Source of the DNA: Calycina herbarum
Taxonomy: Eukaryota > Ascomycota > Leotiomycetes > Helotiales > Pezizellaceae
Reading direction: 5' to 3'
NCBI GenBank assembly: GCA_001414485.1
Contig: LLEY01000284.1
Span: forward strand, 1-53,787
DNA: 53,787 nucleotides
Below the pieces are notes generated by a model. It was not told the DNA's origin. It ran no database searches and was given only the letters and a program-made list of their open reading frames with translations. Position numbers and translations under genes: made by a program. Positions 24,101 through 36,614 of the stretch are shown in pieces. Each line of letters begins with the position of its first letter. Within the stretch, counting starts at the first letter, position 1.

Positions 24101-27100
24101 CCAGCAAACACTGGAAAGTGAACGTGCCTTGGCATTGGATAAAGAGGAAATCTTCAAACGTCTTCAGATGCGGGAAACAGAGTTGAGCGACAAACTCTCC
24201 GGGGCCATTGATGACCAGGAAAAGCTCGAGGACCAACTTGATGACCTTCTTGAGGCCAAGAAAAAGGCAGAACATAAATCTGAGCAGTGGAGGGCGGAAT
24301 TAGAACAGGCAGGCCAGATCATTTCAAAGCTGGAACACGAAAAGCAGGAATTGTCGGAACAACTGGATAATCTGGACGCACAACTCAACGATCTAGTACA
24401 AAGCCAATCCGCAAGAAGTGCAGAGGAGTCCCGCCTCACTCAAGAAGTCAACATGCTGCAAAGCCAACTCAGCTTAAAGGAGCGCAAAGTTCATGATCTC
24501 GAAGGCAAGCTTCTTAAGGTTGACCAAGATCTAGATATCAAGCTAGCAAACGCCAACAAAGACCTGCAAGCTACTAAAAAGAGGGAGTCGGAATTGTCTA
24601 CCGAAAACAGACGAGCACAGAAACAAATCTCCGAATTATCGGCAACATCCACCAGCTATGAAGATCTCGTGCGCAAAAAGGAAAGCGAGCTCTCAGTACT
24701 GAGATCCGACAACCGCAAATATGAAGACGAGCGCAAGAACTTTGATGACGAAAAGAAAACATTGGCCAAGGAGAAAGAAACAGTCGTCAACCGACTTCGT
24801 GAGGTCCAAGCCGAGATGTTCGCAATGAAATCGCAAAAGCAGCACCTCGAACGGGAAGCAGCCGACGCAAAGAAGTTGCTCGATGCTAGATTGACTGAGG
24901 ATGCTCAAGCTGGCCAAAACCGTAGAATGCTGGAAGGCCAAATTGCCGATCTCAAGGAACAGCTCTCGGAAGTCCAAAGGGAACTCAGCAAGGAACGTCA
25001 ATCAAGGGACGATGTACAACTTCTTGCTGAGCATCGATATCGTGAGTTGAATGAGAAGTTCCAGGAACTCAATGAAGCCAAAATCATCATTGAGAAGGAG
25101 CTTTACGTTCAGCAAGACACCCTCCGACGGGCTATGGAAGCCCGAGTTACTGCTGAAAAGGAACGTAACGAGGCTCGTAGCGAGATTAGACGACTTCGAG
25201 AGGCGAAATCTGCTCTTGAAGAGGCAAGGATTCAAGCAGAATTATCCAACGACCGAGCCGCCTCTAGACAAGCTCGTGAGCGAGAGGCTAGCGTGCGTAA
25301 AGATCTCGAAGCCGAACAGAGCCGAGCAAAGTACTTTGAAGAAGAATGCGGTCGCCTGAGTTTGGAAGTGAAGGAGCTGAACAAGATAATTGCTGAGTCT
25401 ACAGACTTTGGTATCCGAAATGACAAGGAAAAAGAAAGATTGGACCGCGAACTTAACACCGTCAAAAGCCGGCTTATGGCGTCCGAAAATGACAATCGTG
25501 CACTTCTCAACAAACTTCAACAGAAGGGACTTGAGCTTGCCCGATCAGGTTCCAAGGCAAGCGAAACCTCCCGCGGCCAGCTGCTCAATCTCCAACGGGA
25601 GAAAGCCAAGGTCGACGAGCAAAACCAGAAGCTGAACAAGCAGCTTGGTGAATCCCAATTAGCCGTGGCGTCGCTCGAAAAACAAAAGGAGAAGCTTTCA
25701 CTGAGTCTAGAAGACCTCAATCATGAGGTCGCCCGTGAACACAAGACTAGCAGAAACGCTGAAAAGGCATCTTCGAATTTTACCAGTCAAATGGCTGAGG
25801 CCAATCGTAAATTGGATGATGAGCGCCAGCTACATTCTCAAGCACAAGCAAAAAATCGACAGCTTCAATCTATCATCGACACTCGCGAGAAAGAGGTTCT
25901 CCAACTTATGAAGCTTGTTGATCCGGAAATGACAACATCTCCGGTGCCGCAATACGATGGAGAGAGCGATCGAAGTCCCAGCAAATCGCCAAATCTCGTT
26001 CCAAATCTCACCCAAAAAATCGAGGAGTTACAAAACAATCTCCGAGTCCAGTCTGCCGGGCGATCGAATGCAGAGTCACAACTCTCTGATCTGCGCAGAA
26101 GATACGAGGATGAGTTTGGCGAATCTCCCGACAAATATCCTAGTCGCCCTAGGTTGGAAGAAATCAATCCAAACCAAGCTCCTTTTACCCAATCTCCAAC
26201 TCGTCTCCGAGATAAACTCAACGCCAGACCTCGATCCAATGTATCCACGCCCACAAGAAGATTCCCCAGTAACGGGGCAGATGCTGCACAAGATTCGGCA
26301 AGATCTGATCGAACTGCTGATATCTTGAGCTTTAACAATCGCATGGATCTCAAGGCTGATGTCGAGGAGCTGCAAAACCAGTTGCAAATGACACAGATGC
26401 AGAATAGACATCTCCAGAGCCAGCTTGAGCAATCGACACCATCCCGAGAATTGTGGCCTGAAGATAGTCCATCACTACGACGAGTCCAGAAGCTGGAGCA
26501 AGCCAACAGTAGGCTCCATGAACTTTTGGATGATTCCGCTAAGAAAGTATCTGGCCTGGAAAAGAGCATCCAATCGGGCGAATTATCACTCCGTGATGTT
26601 CAGACAAGATCTCACGAGGAGCTATTTGAACTCCTCAACAACCAGGAGGATTCCAGGAGATCTATTCTTCATGCCCATAAAGACACTGTGGCCGATTTGA
26701 TCGACACAAAGAAGCATTTTGAGGGGCTTAAGCATGCTCGCGCAACTTTGGAAGTCGAATTGAGAGATGCTAGATCTGATTTGGAAGATATGAGTTCCCA
26801 GAGAGATCAGGATGCGGCTAGCCGAAGTCAGCTTCTACAAGAATTTGCCGACCTTCAAATCCGACTAGATGCTGAGTCCTCTAAATTGGTAGATGTCACT
26901 TCGAGTCTATCTTTGTACAAGAGCCGTGCGGACGAGTACTTCAGCAAGCTGGAGCAAGCAGAAATTGCAGTCCTTAAGGCATCAAGAGCAGAGCAGTTCG
27001 CCAGAGCACAGGCCAAGGAGGCTGAAGAGACATGTGCTGAAATCATGTCGGAGCGTAAGCAGATGGATGCTACAATTGAGGATCTGCAACGACAAAATCA

Positions 27101-28448
27101 ACGACATGAGGAGAAGTTGGAAGACATGTCCGCCGATCTGGAAGCTGCTGTTCAAGCGAGAAAGCGTCTGCAACATGAGCTCGAAGATTACAGAAGTCAG
27201 AGAGCTATGGATATCGAGGACAAGGAATCCAGCATGGAGCAAACTCGCAAGAAGTATCAAGCCGAGTTTGCGACTCTTACCAACGAGCTGGATGTGGCTA
27301 GAGAAGAGAAGCTCTTCAAACAAGCTGAAAGCACCAGATTACGAGAAGAGCTTGATGAACTTCGATCCAAGTGGGACGATGAAGTCCTCAACAGCTCCAC
27401 CTGGTCGAAAGAAAAGGCACGACTCGAATCAACCATGTCGGATCTCTCGGCTTCTCGAGACGAGGCCGCCAATGCTCATAAGGATGCACAAGAAAAGATT
27501 GTTGGTTTCCTCTCCCAGGTACGGAACTTACGAACAACCATCGATGACCTCAATGCGGAACGAGACATTCTTCACCGAGAAAAGCGTGGGCTGGAAGCTC
27601 GCCTGGAAGAAGCCAAGGCAGGACTTGATGATCTTTCTCGAAGTGATAGCCCGGCATTACGGAATGCTGCCGGCATGGACCGAGAACTTCTCGAGCTCAA
27701 ATCATCACTCGCTCAACAGGAAGACATTTCTGCTGCGGCTGTCGGTAAAATGAGACGTGCTGAAGCTCTATCTGCGGAGATGCAGAAAGACATCGTCGCA
27801 GAGAGAGAGATGACTGCCCAGCTCAGCAAGGAGAAGGCCGCTTTGGAGAAATCGCTCAAAGAGCATCAAGTAAAACTCGTCGATCTCGAGACCAAGGGGT
27901 ATTCGAGCGCCAGTCAAGATGTGAGATTCTTGCACGGTCGCGTTCAAGAGGTAAGTCTAGAAAATCATCGTGTCACAGTGTTCAATGCTAATTCCAATTT
28001 CCAGCTCGAGGCACAACTTGAAACTCAAGAAAACGAACGTAACAAGTCCCAGCGCTCGGTCCGTAACGTCGACCGTACGGTCAAAGACTTGCAATCCCAG
28101 ATCGATCGTCGCGATAAGATCAATGCGCAATTGGAAGAAGATGTCACTCGTGCTCGCGACCGCGCGGAGAAGTTACTCAAAACTATTGATGAGCTTCAGA
28201 GTAGTGATTCTACCAACCAACTTAACGCCCGTAGAGCCGAGCGTGAATTGAGAGAGGAACGCGAGAAGGCTTTGCGACTTGAGCGCGAGCTTGAGGGCTG
28301 GAAGGCTATGAAGGTTAATGATGGCGGTAGTGTTAGGAGGGGGACGTGGATGGGTACTGGGACGGGGGTGGAGGAGAATGGGATTGAGGTTCCGAAACGG
28401 AAGAGTAGTGTTAGTCGGCAGCCTAGTATGAGTAAGGGGTTTTTGTAA
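21142..28448 (+). CDS. Myosin-II heavy chain (conventional, cytokinesis)
   Basis: Three exons, 21142-21588, 21642-27950 and 28005-28448, give 2399 residues. Layout: a ~100-residue Ser/Asn-rich N-terminal extension; an SH3-like segment (VWLKDPQVAFVKGWIVEE); the motor head (~150-850) with P-loop GESGAGKT near residue 260, switch-1 NNNSSRFGKF, switch-2 [20 protein letters not shown] and the SH1-region LRCNGVLEGIRI; an IQ-type light-chain site (IMSRFQSIARGFTQRR, ~870-890); then ~1450 residues of coiled-coil tail ending in a basic Ser/Gly-rich tip. This is the single conventional myosin of filamentous ascomycetes, the motor of the septation actin ring (MyoB/Myo2 type). Codon use and integrity indicate an essential gene. 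The last intron is 54 bp, in frame and stop-free, so retention would add 18 residues. The ATG at 21142 was chosen over an upstream in-frame TTG. Confidence 0.97.
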
Positions 28449-29029
28449 GGGGAACTGGCATGGGGGAGGGGGTATGTGTATAATGTTTGTGCCGGGCTGG
28501 CGGATGACGGGATGAGGTAATGCATTTATAAAAGGCGTTTGCTATTTTATACTAATAAGGGATGGGACGGGTGTTTGTGGTGTATCTAGAAACAGTACTT
28601 GTATTTTATGGATTGGTTTTTGGAGCGGGGTGGGAGGCGCCTTTTTCTGAGCAGATTATATATTGCAATTGAGTAGTGTTTTCCCGTCATACTTTCCTTT
28701 TTTTTATGATCTGATGATGAGGGGCCAAGGTTTTTCTTATGTATACTGTGAGTTATTAATGTGAGTTACTAATCGACCAGCGTTGGAATCTTACATTTCC
28801 AAGTCTGTGGCTTAATATTACGCCTCTTCTCATAGGCTCTGGGTGGTGCTGGGCGATATACCTTGCCCTGTGGCGGGTTGAAGAAATTTTTTACTCTTCA
28901 GGTTATTTGAAGTCTTTCTTTTCTTTCTTTTATCGTTTTAATTTATGCGATTTTCATCCTATCTCGGGCTGTGAATACTTTTGTGAGCATTCTTACTGAA
29001 TTGATTTGAGTTGGTGATCAACCCTCATC
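28449..29029. other. Intergenic region with pyrimidine-rich promoter tract
   Basis: Holds the 3' UTR of the myosin gene and the promoter of the GMC oxidoreductase. A CT-rich tract (about 28909-28945) lies roughly 100 bp upstream of the start codon at 29030, a common feature of fungal core promoters. No gene seen. Confidence 0.55.
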
Positions 29030-31214
29030 ATGCGTGGGTTTTTCCCTGTGCTTCGGGCCGTTCCGCTGTTGTGCAGCATGTTGCTTCCCCGCGTTCAGGC
29101 ACTGGTTTGTTCACTGGAGGATGAGGGGAGCATTGTGGGGAAGAGTTTTGATTATGGTATGTCTTGTTCGTTCAGTGGAGCTTGTTTGAGATTGAAACCT
29201 TGTCATGGGGAAATGTTACTGATATTTTCACTAGTTATCGTTGGCGCGGGGGTGAGTGGTTTGGTTGTCGCGAATCGGCTGAGTGAGGATGAAGAGAGTA
29301 GGTTCTTCTCGAGAGGTGAGAGATGGATGGGAAAGTGTTAATTTGTGGTAGCCAGTGTCCTGGTCCTCGAACGAGGCTTCTTCGATGATAAACCGCAAGC
29401 TATTATTCCTGCTTTTGCGAGTGCGGTTGATGAGAGTGTTATGATGAGGCCTACTAGCGCGCCGATTGCGGGTTTGAATGGGAGGAGGATTGGGGTTGCT
29501 GTGGCGGCTGTTGTTGGGGGTGGTTCTGGTGAGTTGAGAAGCTAATAACCTGCCCGTCTTGTCTCCCCCTTTTCTCATTTATTGTATACTTGGTTTTTAT
29601 TAAAAATAATCTAGTCGTCAACGGAATGGCCTACGGTCGAGGAAGTGCAGCTGACTTTGATGCCTGGGAAGAACTCGGTAACCCTGGTTGGGGGTGGGAT
29701 GGTCTTTTGCCTTATTTTAAGAAGAGTACGACTTTTCAACCTTCCAGACCTCCGACTGTGGAACAATGGAATATCACCTGGGATCCATCGGTTTATAGTC
29801 ATGGACCACTTCATGCTTCGATTGACGATTTTATCTATCCGGATTTACAGAGTTTCTGGGATGCTTGGAATGCACAAGAAGGTGTGGAGAGGAGGAGGGA
29901 TTTTAATAATGGGAGGGGACCAGGTGTTGGGTGGGCGGACAGTACTGTTGATAGAAGTTCAGGTGTGAGGGATACTAGTAGGAGGGCGTATTATGATCCA
30001 GTTTGTGCGAAACGGAAGAATCTACATATACTAACTAGGCAGACTGTTAGCGAAATTTTGTTCCATGACCTGAATGCTAGGGGTGTGAAGATTGTTTCTA
30101 GAACTAGTAATAAGACGAGAGAGGTGTATGCGAAGAAGGAGGGTGAGTACTTTCAATTTGGTGGTTTTGTACCGAATCCAGTCCATCTCTGGATGGGCAA
30201 CACAATTAAAAAGCAGGTTGCCGAAACAATGCTAATTTTGCTTTTCAACTAGTCATACTTGCTGCCGGGGCAGTACAAACACCCCAATTACTCCAAGTGA
30301 GTGGAATTGGTCCGAAGAATGTCCTAGAAGCAGCCGGGATTAAAGTCAAAAAAGATTTGCAAGCAGTTGGTGCAAATCTCCAGGACCATCCAACAGTCAT
30401 CATGCAGTTCAATTTATCGAATCAACAATTCCCTAATCCCGACTCGATATTCAACAATGCTACTTATAACGCTAGTGTCTGGCAAGAATACTTCACAACT
30501 CATACGGGACCCATTGCTTCTGGGCGCTCTGGAATGGCCGCCTTCCTCTCGCTACCACAAATCACCACTGAAGCTGGCTCGATAGCTGCGAATCTTCTCT
30601 CACAAAATGCAATCGATTTTCTACCCAGTGTCTACAAATTCCCTCCACTTCTTCGAGGATTTGAAGCGCAACGGAAGATTCTCGCAAAAAGGTTTACTTC
30701 CAACACATCGGGAGTAGCCGGATACCCCTTCCGAGGAAACGGTGCATCCCCAGCACCCTTCCATAAAACGACCTCTCGCGGTACCATAACCCTTAATCTA
30801 ACAAATCCTCACGAGCTCCCAGTAGTGCAATTCAACACACTCCAAAATCCAACCGACACAGCAATCATCCTCGCGATAGTAAAGCACGCCCGCGCCTTCT
30901 GGACTTCCCCTGAACTTGCACACTTCAATCCAGTTGAGATCATACCAGGTGCTCAATACCAAACAGATGAACGGCTTCTCGCTGCATTGAAAGCTGGGCC
31001 TTTACTTCCTTCTCTTGCCCATCCTGTTGGGACTTGTGCTATGATGCCGGAGAGGTTGGGAGGTTGTGTAGGGAGTGATTTGAAGGTTTATGGAGTGAAA
31101 GGGTTGAGGGTTGTAGATGCTAGTATTATTCCGTTAATTCAAGGTGGCGTTTTGCAGGCTGGTGTTTATGGAATTGGGGAGAAGGCTGCTGATATAATTA
31201 AGGGACGGCGTTGA
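29030..31214 (+). CDS. Secreted GMC-family FAD oxidoreductase, second catalytic His replaced by Val
   Basis: Five exons (29030-29156, 29235-29297, 29352-29528, 29615-30142, 30253-31214) give 618 residues. An N-terminal signal peptide (hydrophobic to about residue 24) is followed by the FAD-binding motif VIVGAGVSGLVVANRLSED, then NGMAYGRGSAADFDAWEELG (GMC signature region), VILAAGAVQTPQLLQVSGIG (second GMC signature) and the C-terminal HPVGTCAMMPERLGG with the first catalytic His. The family oxidises alcohols or sugars (glucose oxidase, aryl-alcohol oxidase, patulin synthase) and reduces oxygen to peroxide. The second catalytic His/Asn, normally in a motif such as SSHVMTVFYA, falls here in QGGVLQAGVYG, where the aligned residue is Val. 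The fold and FAD site look intact, so the enzyme may have altered or no oxidase chemistry. Substrate unknown. Confidence 0.93.
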
Positions 31215-31668
31215 ATTGTTGTACTGAGCCTGTCTTCATGATCTAGTTTGCACGTCGGGGCATGAAACAACGGATGCGGGTTTTATATTATCTCGCTTTG
31301 ATGGCTCGCGTTCTCGGAATCTTGGTGGTAGTGTTTATTTCACTTAATGGTCTTTGAAGACGGAACTTTAGTGTTTTCTTTGGGGCAATCCTTCAAAATT
31401 GAAATTTATTAAGAATAAACATCTCTATTTTGCCAAACAAATTGGTATTACGCTGATAACCATCCAAACCAAGATACAATCAAAACCAGTACTCCAACTC
31501 AAGGATTTTCGCAACTTAAGCGCTACCCCTCTGGTGAAAATACCGATTCCAGGCTGCTTTTTCCCGTAGAAGTCGAACTAATGGAAAACAAAAAGGAGAC
31601 AAAAAGAGACCAACAACAATAGGAGCTTACAAAAACCCTCGTGCTCCATCATTCCTACATGGTCGGCC
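31215..31668. other. Convergent intergenic spacer
   Basis: About 450 bp between the convergent GMC and GFA-like genes, AT-rich near 31380-31450 and probably containing both 3' UTRs. No gene seen. Confidence 0.6.
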
Positions 31669-32322
31669 TCAAGCGCCAACCTTTCCACAAAACCCTTCAC
31701 CCCTAACCTCACTATAATCCTTCAAAATTCCTTCATCAGTATCTCTCTCTACAGCTCTCTCCTCAACATGAACCATCTTTCCATCCCACCATAACCCGCT
31801 CTCAGGAATCAACCACTCCTCTCTCAGCCCCTCTCGTACCAATGTTTGCATAGAAAGTTCCATCATCCCATCATCAAACGGGACAAAAAGATGTGTTCCA
31901 CATCTCGAGCATGAAACTCTGGGTTTTGAATCAACGGTCTTGATCGATAGGCAAGAACATCGGAGACTGGGGTCTTCTAGCATTGGAAGGATGGAGGTCC
32001 ATTTTCGTGCTGGTTTTGAGGGGACCGTTGGTTTTACATCTGTAGGGAGTTGAAGGAGGGGCAGGAAGGTGTTGGTTTGTGCTGTTGGTGGTGGGGTTGT
32101 TGGGGGGAGTGAGATTGTGAGTTCGGAAAGAGGTGTTAAAATGATTCGGGGGGTTGTTTTGGTGGTTTGGTGGGGGTGGGAGGTAGGAAGGATGAGTGGG
32201 AGTTTGTGGTTGGATTTCTTTTCGGTTGGTCGGGATTTTTGGGAGGGGATGGAGATTTCGAAGAGGACCGAGTTGCATCTGCATGCTCCGGAGAGAGTGA
32301 GAGAGTGGTTTGGCAGTGGCAT
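31669..32322 (-). CDS. Mss4-like/GFA-domain protein (putative)
   Basis: Single exon of 217 codons, starting at ATG 32322. The N-terminus LSGACRCNSVLFEIS matches the opening of GFA (glutathione-dependent formaldehyde-activating enzyme-like) domains, where the first CxC pair binds zinc. C-terminal cysteines RCSCLS and SCSRCGTHLF fit the later ligands. The middle is an unusually Pro/Thr-rich segment in place of the compact CxxC strand region usual in the family. If functional it is a small zinc protein of the Mss4-like fold, with no reliable substrate. An intact frame and conserved termini support a gene; the family call is moderate. Expression cannot be judged. Confidence 0.6.
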   Translation of the reverse strand: MPLPNHSLTLSGACRCNSVLFEISIPSQKSRPTEKKSNHKLPLILPTSHPHQTTKTTPRIILTPLSELTISLPPTTPPPTAQTNTFLPLLQLPTDVKPTVPSKPARKWTSILPMLEDPSLRCSCLSIKTVDSKPRVSCSRCGTHLFVPFDDGMMELSMQTLVREGLREEWLIPESGLWWDGKMVHVEERAVERDTDEGILKDYSEVRGEGFCGKVGA

Positions 32323-35019
32323 TTTGGGAGTTCGCTTTTGAATTGACTTGGTGAAATGTGGAAGTTGCAAAATGTACTCGACAATGGCAATGATTGAAGA
32401 CTTGATAAAAGATGCTTTGTTCTATCAAAAAAGAAACGTCTCTCTCCTTCCTTTATATATAACACCCCCGTAACACGATTCTCAGCTAATATGTGGGATA
32501 TGCACATCGGGGAGATCATCTGACTTGGCGGTAGATCCGTACTCTTTCTGTGAAGTACATCTTTTCTTGGCTTGCATTTCTACGATTCTTGGCTTATTGG
32601 CTTCGCTTTCCGTCTGGCTTAGTTTGAGTCTTGGTGTGGGATGAAAACGTATGTGTAGATTTGATGTGAGACAGATAACAGTTGTGGCGTTGTTATACTG
32701 TAAGATTTTAGTACTTGGCTGTGTGCTATTGTGTTGCACCGTTTCTTGGCTGTGTCGAATTTAGGTGCAGTCGTGATAAGAGAGGTGGGATTTTGCACTT
32801 TCTCGTGGTGTGAAAAGACACTTGGGGATTTCGTCTGCAACTTTAACACCAATATCGGTCGAAGAGGCTGTAAACTAGTTTCCGTGCTGTTTTGACAAAA
32901 ATGGGGTTGACAAAATAAGCGAATTTCCAATAGGGTTACCGGTATAGCTAACTTATTGCAGGACTACCATGCCAAAGAGTCTATTGTGAAAGAGAGGCTT
33001 GGATAAGAAATGTTTGCCCCTACGAAAACAAATGTAGCAACGTGGTTTCCTCTCAACTTCAAACACATCACTTCTCTCCAAGTCGCAATCTTGACAGCTC
33101 TCACCGCCAACTGCAACCCTTCTGGATGTGAATGAGCAGCACAAACCCGATGATACGACTGACTCGTAAGCCCACAAGGCGTTGCTAGTATCAACATGTT
33201 GTACTAGCCCTCGCCCTGCCACACCAATTCCCCGCAAGCCAAACCCAAACGGTCATATTTCAGTCGTACAGAGTGTAACCCGGTGATCGAATCTAGAGCC
33301 TTGCCAAGCGGAAGAAATTAGGTTCGAAAGGAGGCTCGTTCAAAGGGGAAGGTGATACTGTACTTCACATACAAAATATTGAGTAATGCAGAGCATCGAC
33401 ACTTTTTATAGAAGAACGATCACACCACTGCCTCTCATTCTGCCCACGTGGACTATCTTTACGATACCTCGGCGTTAGTCCAAAATTGTAACACTAATCA
33501 ACTATCACAGCTTCTCCCTATAACTTAAACTGTTGGCATGAGTTATGAGTAGAGCACATATGAAGCCTATGTGTGTGGTTGTCTTAAAAAGAGAGACTTG
33601 GCATTCCGTCAAGTCCACTAACCCAACTATCTCACCCATCCCATAGAGAAGGTTTAGAAATGTGCATCAAAATTAAGTGGTCTTGGACCAGAAACAAACA
33701 CATTCACCGATTTTGACCATGCGCTCGTATAACCATGAGATTGATGCCATCCCCAAAAACCTACCTTTCGTCTCTAGACGTACCCATTCAAATCCACTTT
33801 TGCGTGCACGTTTCTAGACACCTTGTCTGGGATGGATGGGATGGATGGGATAGTATTGCATACAACGGAATCTTGCAAAAAGGATAAACGCAGAAGTGCG
33901 AAGGAAAAGATCCATTCAAGCCCTGAAAATTACCTCATACGGACTTTCTAACCAGGAAGCAACCCCAATTATTTTTACGAGTCATCTTGAGTTTTATTTT
34001 CCTCTTAAACCAAGAAAAAAAAGTCTGTCTCTAGCGGGGAAACACAACACTCTTGAAGGTCCCTATGAGTTACCTGGGCACAGCTTCTACATAGATGAGA
34101 AGCGGTTCAAGAAAGGGGTCGAAACTTTAATAGTGGAGTTGTCAATGGTTCTACGATGCTAGGCAGTGAAGCTGGCACAAGGAACCAACGCCTATAGAGT
34201 ATCAGTAGTTCAACTACCACAACCACTACTGCGACAAGCAACAAAATATGCACGACGCTATCTTCGGTTCATGATTGGCTGGTTAATCACCCTTGTCACC
34301 TCTCCCCTAATTAGCCGAGACTAAAACCTATAGTACATTCGAAAAATACAATTTTGTTGGAATTTGATTATTTCCCAGGCCATCATTCATCAACCTGCTC
34401 CTCATACGGACCCGCAAAAATAGGAGGCAAGGGCATGCCAAAGCCAAAACTCAACCCTGCCATAAAACTTTGACACCTTTTCGGACATCGTCCCATCTGT
34501 ACACCAAGTAAATGATTCTTCGCTGGTGATAAAGTCTAGTTTCTCCAATCAAAGGGGAACGTGAGAAACAGAAAGGATTCATGGAGCTTACATCGTTTAA
34601 GGGCTGCCCCTCTTCCGTCGACAGGCCGTCTTGCAGATATTGCTGTGACAGTTTGGATAACATTTCCCCAATGTATTATTCGTGATTCGGCTTGAAAATA
34701 AATGTCCTCTGGCAGCTTTTCCTGAAGTCGGTCCGAGAACTCTCTTTGATGGAGAAAGCGTCAAAGATTCGCGAATGAGTCAGATTTTCTATAACTCTCG
34801 TAGAACTTACGCTATCCCTAAATAACTAGTTATTATCACTTGCCAACAGGAAGCGTATTCTAAACAATGGCCAAGTGATCAGGATAAGGGAGACTATTAT
34901 CAATAATGATCAACTGGGTGGAGTAGGTAGCACCCAAGACCACTAGGCTCTCAAATTAGGTTGAATGCTGACCCGTCGCTAGTTTTAATCGAGACATAGG
35001 AAGGGGGCTTCCTAATCAC
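32323..35019. other. Long intergenic region, no gene recognised
   Basis: About 2.7 kb without a convincing gene. Open frames at 32953-33237 (minus), 33896-34162 (plus) and 34451-34663 (minus) lack family-like sequence. A short GGGATGGAT repeat occurs near 33829-33852. The right end may hold lost 3' exons of the decayed Zn2Cys6 gene, but I could not recognise them. Confidence 0.5.
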
Positions 35020-36614
35020 TCACCGAAACCCCTCTCGTCTTGGTCTCATATCTTTCAAAACTGATAGCGCATCGTTTTCAATCCGAGTGCGACGACACTG
35101 CAGAGCAACCACGAAAAGAATAGGTATAATCCCAGTGGTAACAGTATAACCTCGAGAAAAAGTAGGATGATCCATAACCTCTCTCCCCAGAGTAACAAAC
35201 CCTTGCATTATCGAGAACAAATGCTCGCGGAGAGTGTCAGACCAAATCCCTGAGCGAATCTTCAGTCCGAAGTGACAGCGCAGCCATTGCGCTTTTAAAA
35301 TAAGCGTTCCAACGAAATCGCCATCTTCCGGGGAGTTTCTAGCCTGTCGCATGACAGGCTCAAAAGCTGCAGCCCATCTCTGCATTGCTTTGGAGATGTC
35401 TGATTGTTGGGAAAATGTCGTGGTTTCTCGATAATCGCCACTCTTTCGCAAAAGACCAAAGACCCGTGGTTCAAGTAAGTCCCAGGTAGCACTAGATTCT
35501 TTCAATGTACTTAATGGAATGAGGTTCGGCTGTAGCTCAGCTAGTTCGTCTTGTTTCGCCTTTAAGTAATCCTACAAAATGTTTCTTGTTTCAACCCTGG
35601 TGTACCTGGTGCAATCTGCCCAGACACGAGAGAGTGCTGTAGCGATATCGTTATCGATTGTGTTTGGGTGTGTGGAGATGAGAGAGTGGCTTGTCCTAGG
35701 AGGCTTGTACATGAAATCAATGGCGGAGCCCAACTAATGGATTGCGGCGCCGAAATTTCCATTCAAAGTTTCGAAGGAATAGATGAGAAAGGCAGCGATT
35801 ATGGCAGACCGTACGTTCTTCTTGGCCTTCTCAACCAAGCCTCGTATTCCTCCAATTGCTTTCCAGTACTTGCGCAGCGCGTAGTTGTGGTGTCTGTGGT
35901 AACTATACAAACTCGAATTAGCTTCGTACCAAAATTGTCGGTGCACTTTGCGAACCTGTCTCGCTCGTTCCTATTGCGATCAGCAGCGTCGATAGGGGGA
36001 AAATATGCTTCTGAATCCAAATACAACAGCCGTACACGGTACACGGGATCCAATGCCACAAGTGCTATAACACAATTCTTAATACATTCTTCGTCATGGC
36101 ACGCTTGTGGGACCAGTGATTCCCAAAAAATGATGCCCTTCTTATCCGCAAGACTTTCAGAAGCTTCGTCGCAGAAAACTTTGAAATATTGATACTCATA
36201 CTGGTCTTGAAAGGGAGAAGAGTTGACAGTTGGAGCAATGGTGATAGGGAGCAATCGAACGGGTTTCTCTTTTCGAGGCGCCTTGGGTAGCGCTCGTTTG
36301 ATTTTTGCATTGGAGTAACCGTCACATTTCATCCCGAACTTCTGATACCTCAGACCTTCTTTGACGTTGGAGAAGAGTTTAGAATCATCACATGGACAAG
36401 TTGTTGTATGTATAACTGACCTGGTCTCACCACATTTAACTCTTCGAATCCTGGTTTCGAAGTCAGCGTAACTCAACATGATGCCAGCCTCAAGGAATTG
36501 AAATGGACAGGAGTGTATTTACTTGCAAGTGGTGCATCCCCCACGAGAGCGCGGGCCACCTTTTCTTGTGTGGTCCCTTTGCGGAGTCGACGAGAATTGT
36601 TCCCTATCTGGCAT
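35020..36614 (-). pseudogene. Decayed Zn2Cys6 transcription factor
   Basis: From ATG 36614, a basic leader and GGCTTCK splice over an intron to IRRVKCGETR, the first half of a Zn2Cys6 cluster. The second half should read CLRCQKFGMKCDGY, but the sequence reads GLRYQKFGMKCDGY, so two zinc-ligand cysteines are lost. The family's middle homology region follows and continues through an intron (about 35937-35894) with LRKYWKAIGGIRGLVEKAKK and FLIYSFETLNGNFGAAIH. There the frame meets TAG (after AAIH), then LGSAIDFMYK continues in the same frame, and a second TAG lies just before DYLKAKQDELAELQ. A further ~160 codons of regulator-like sequence end at 35020. Two in-frame stops plus cluster loss mean this fungal-specific regulator is almost certainly non-functional. 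Its former targets are unknown. Confidence 0.75.

Noticed and set aside
25865..26569. Minus-strand frame of 234 codons within the myosin tail
   Set aside because: Antisense of a coiled-coil region; low-complexity and not conserved-looking.
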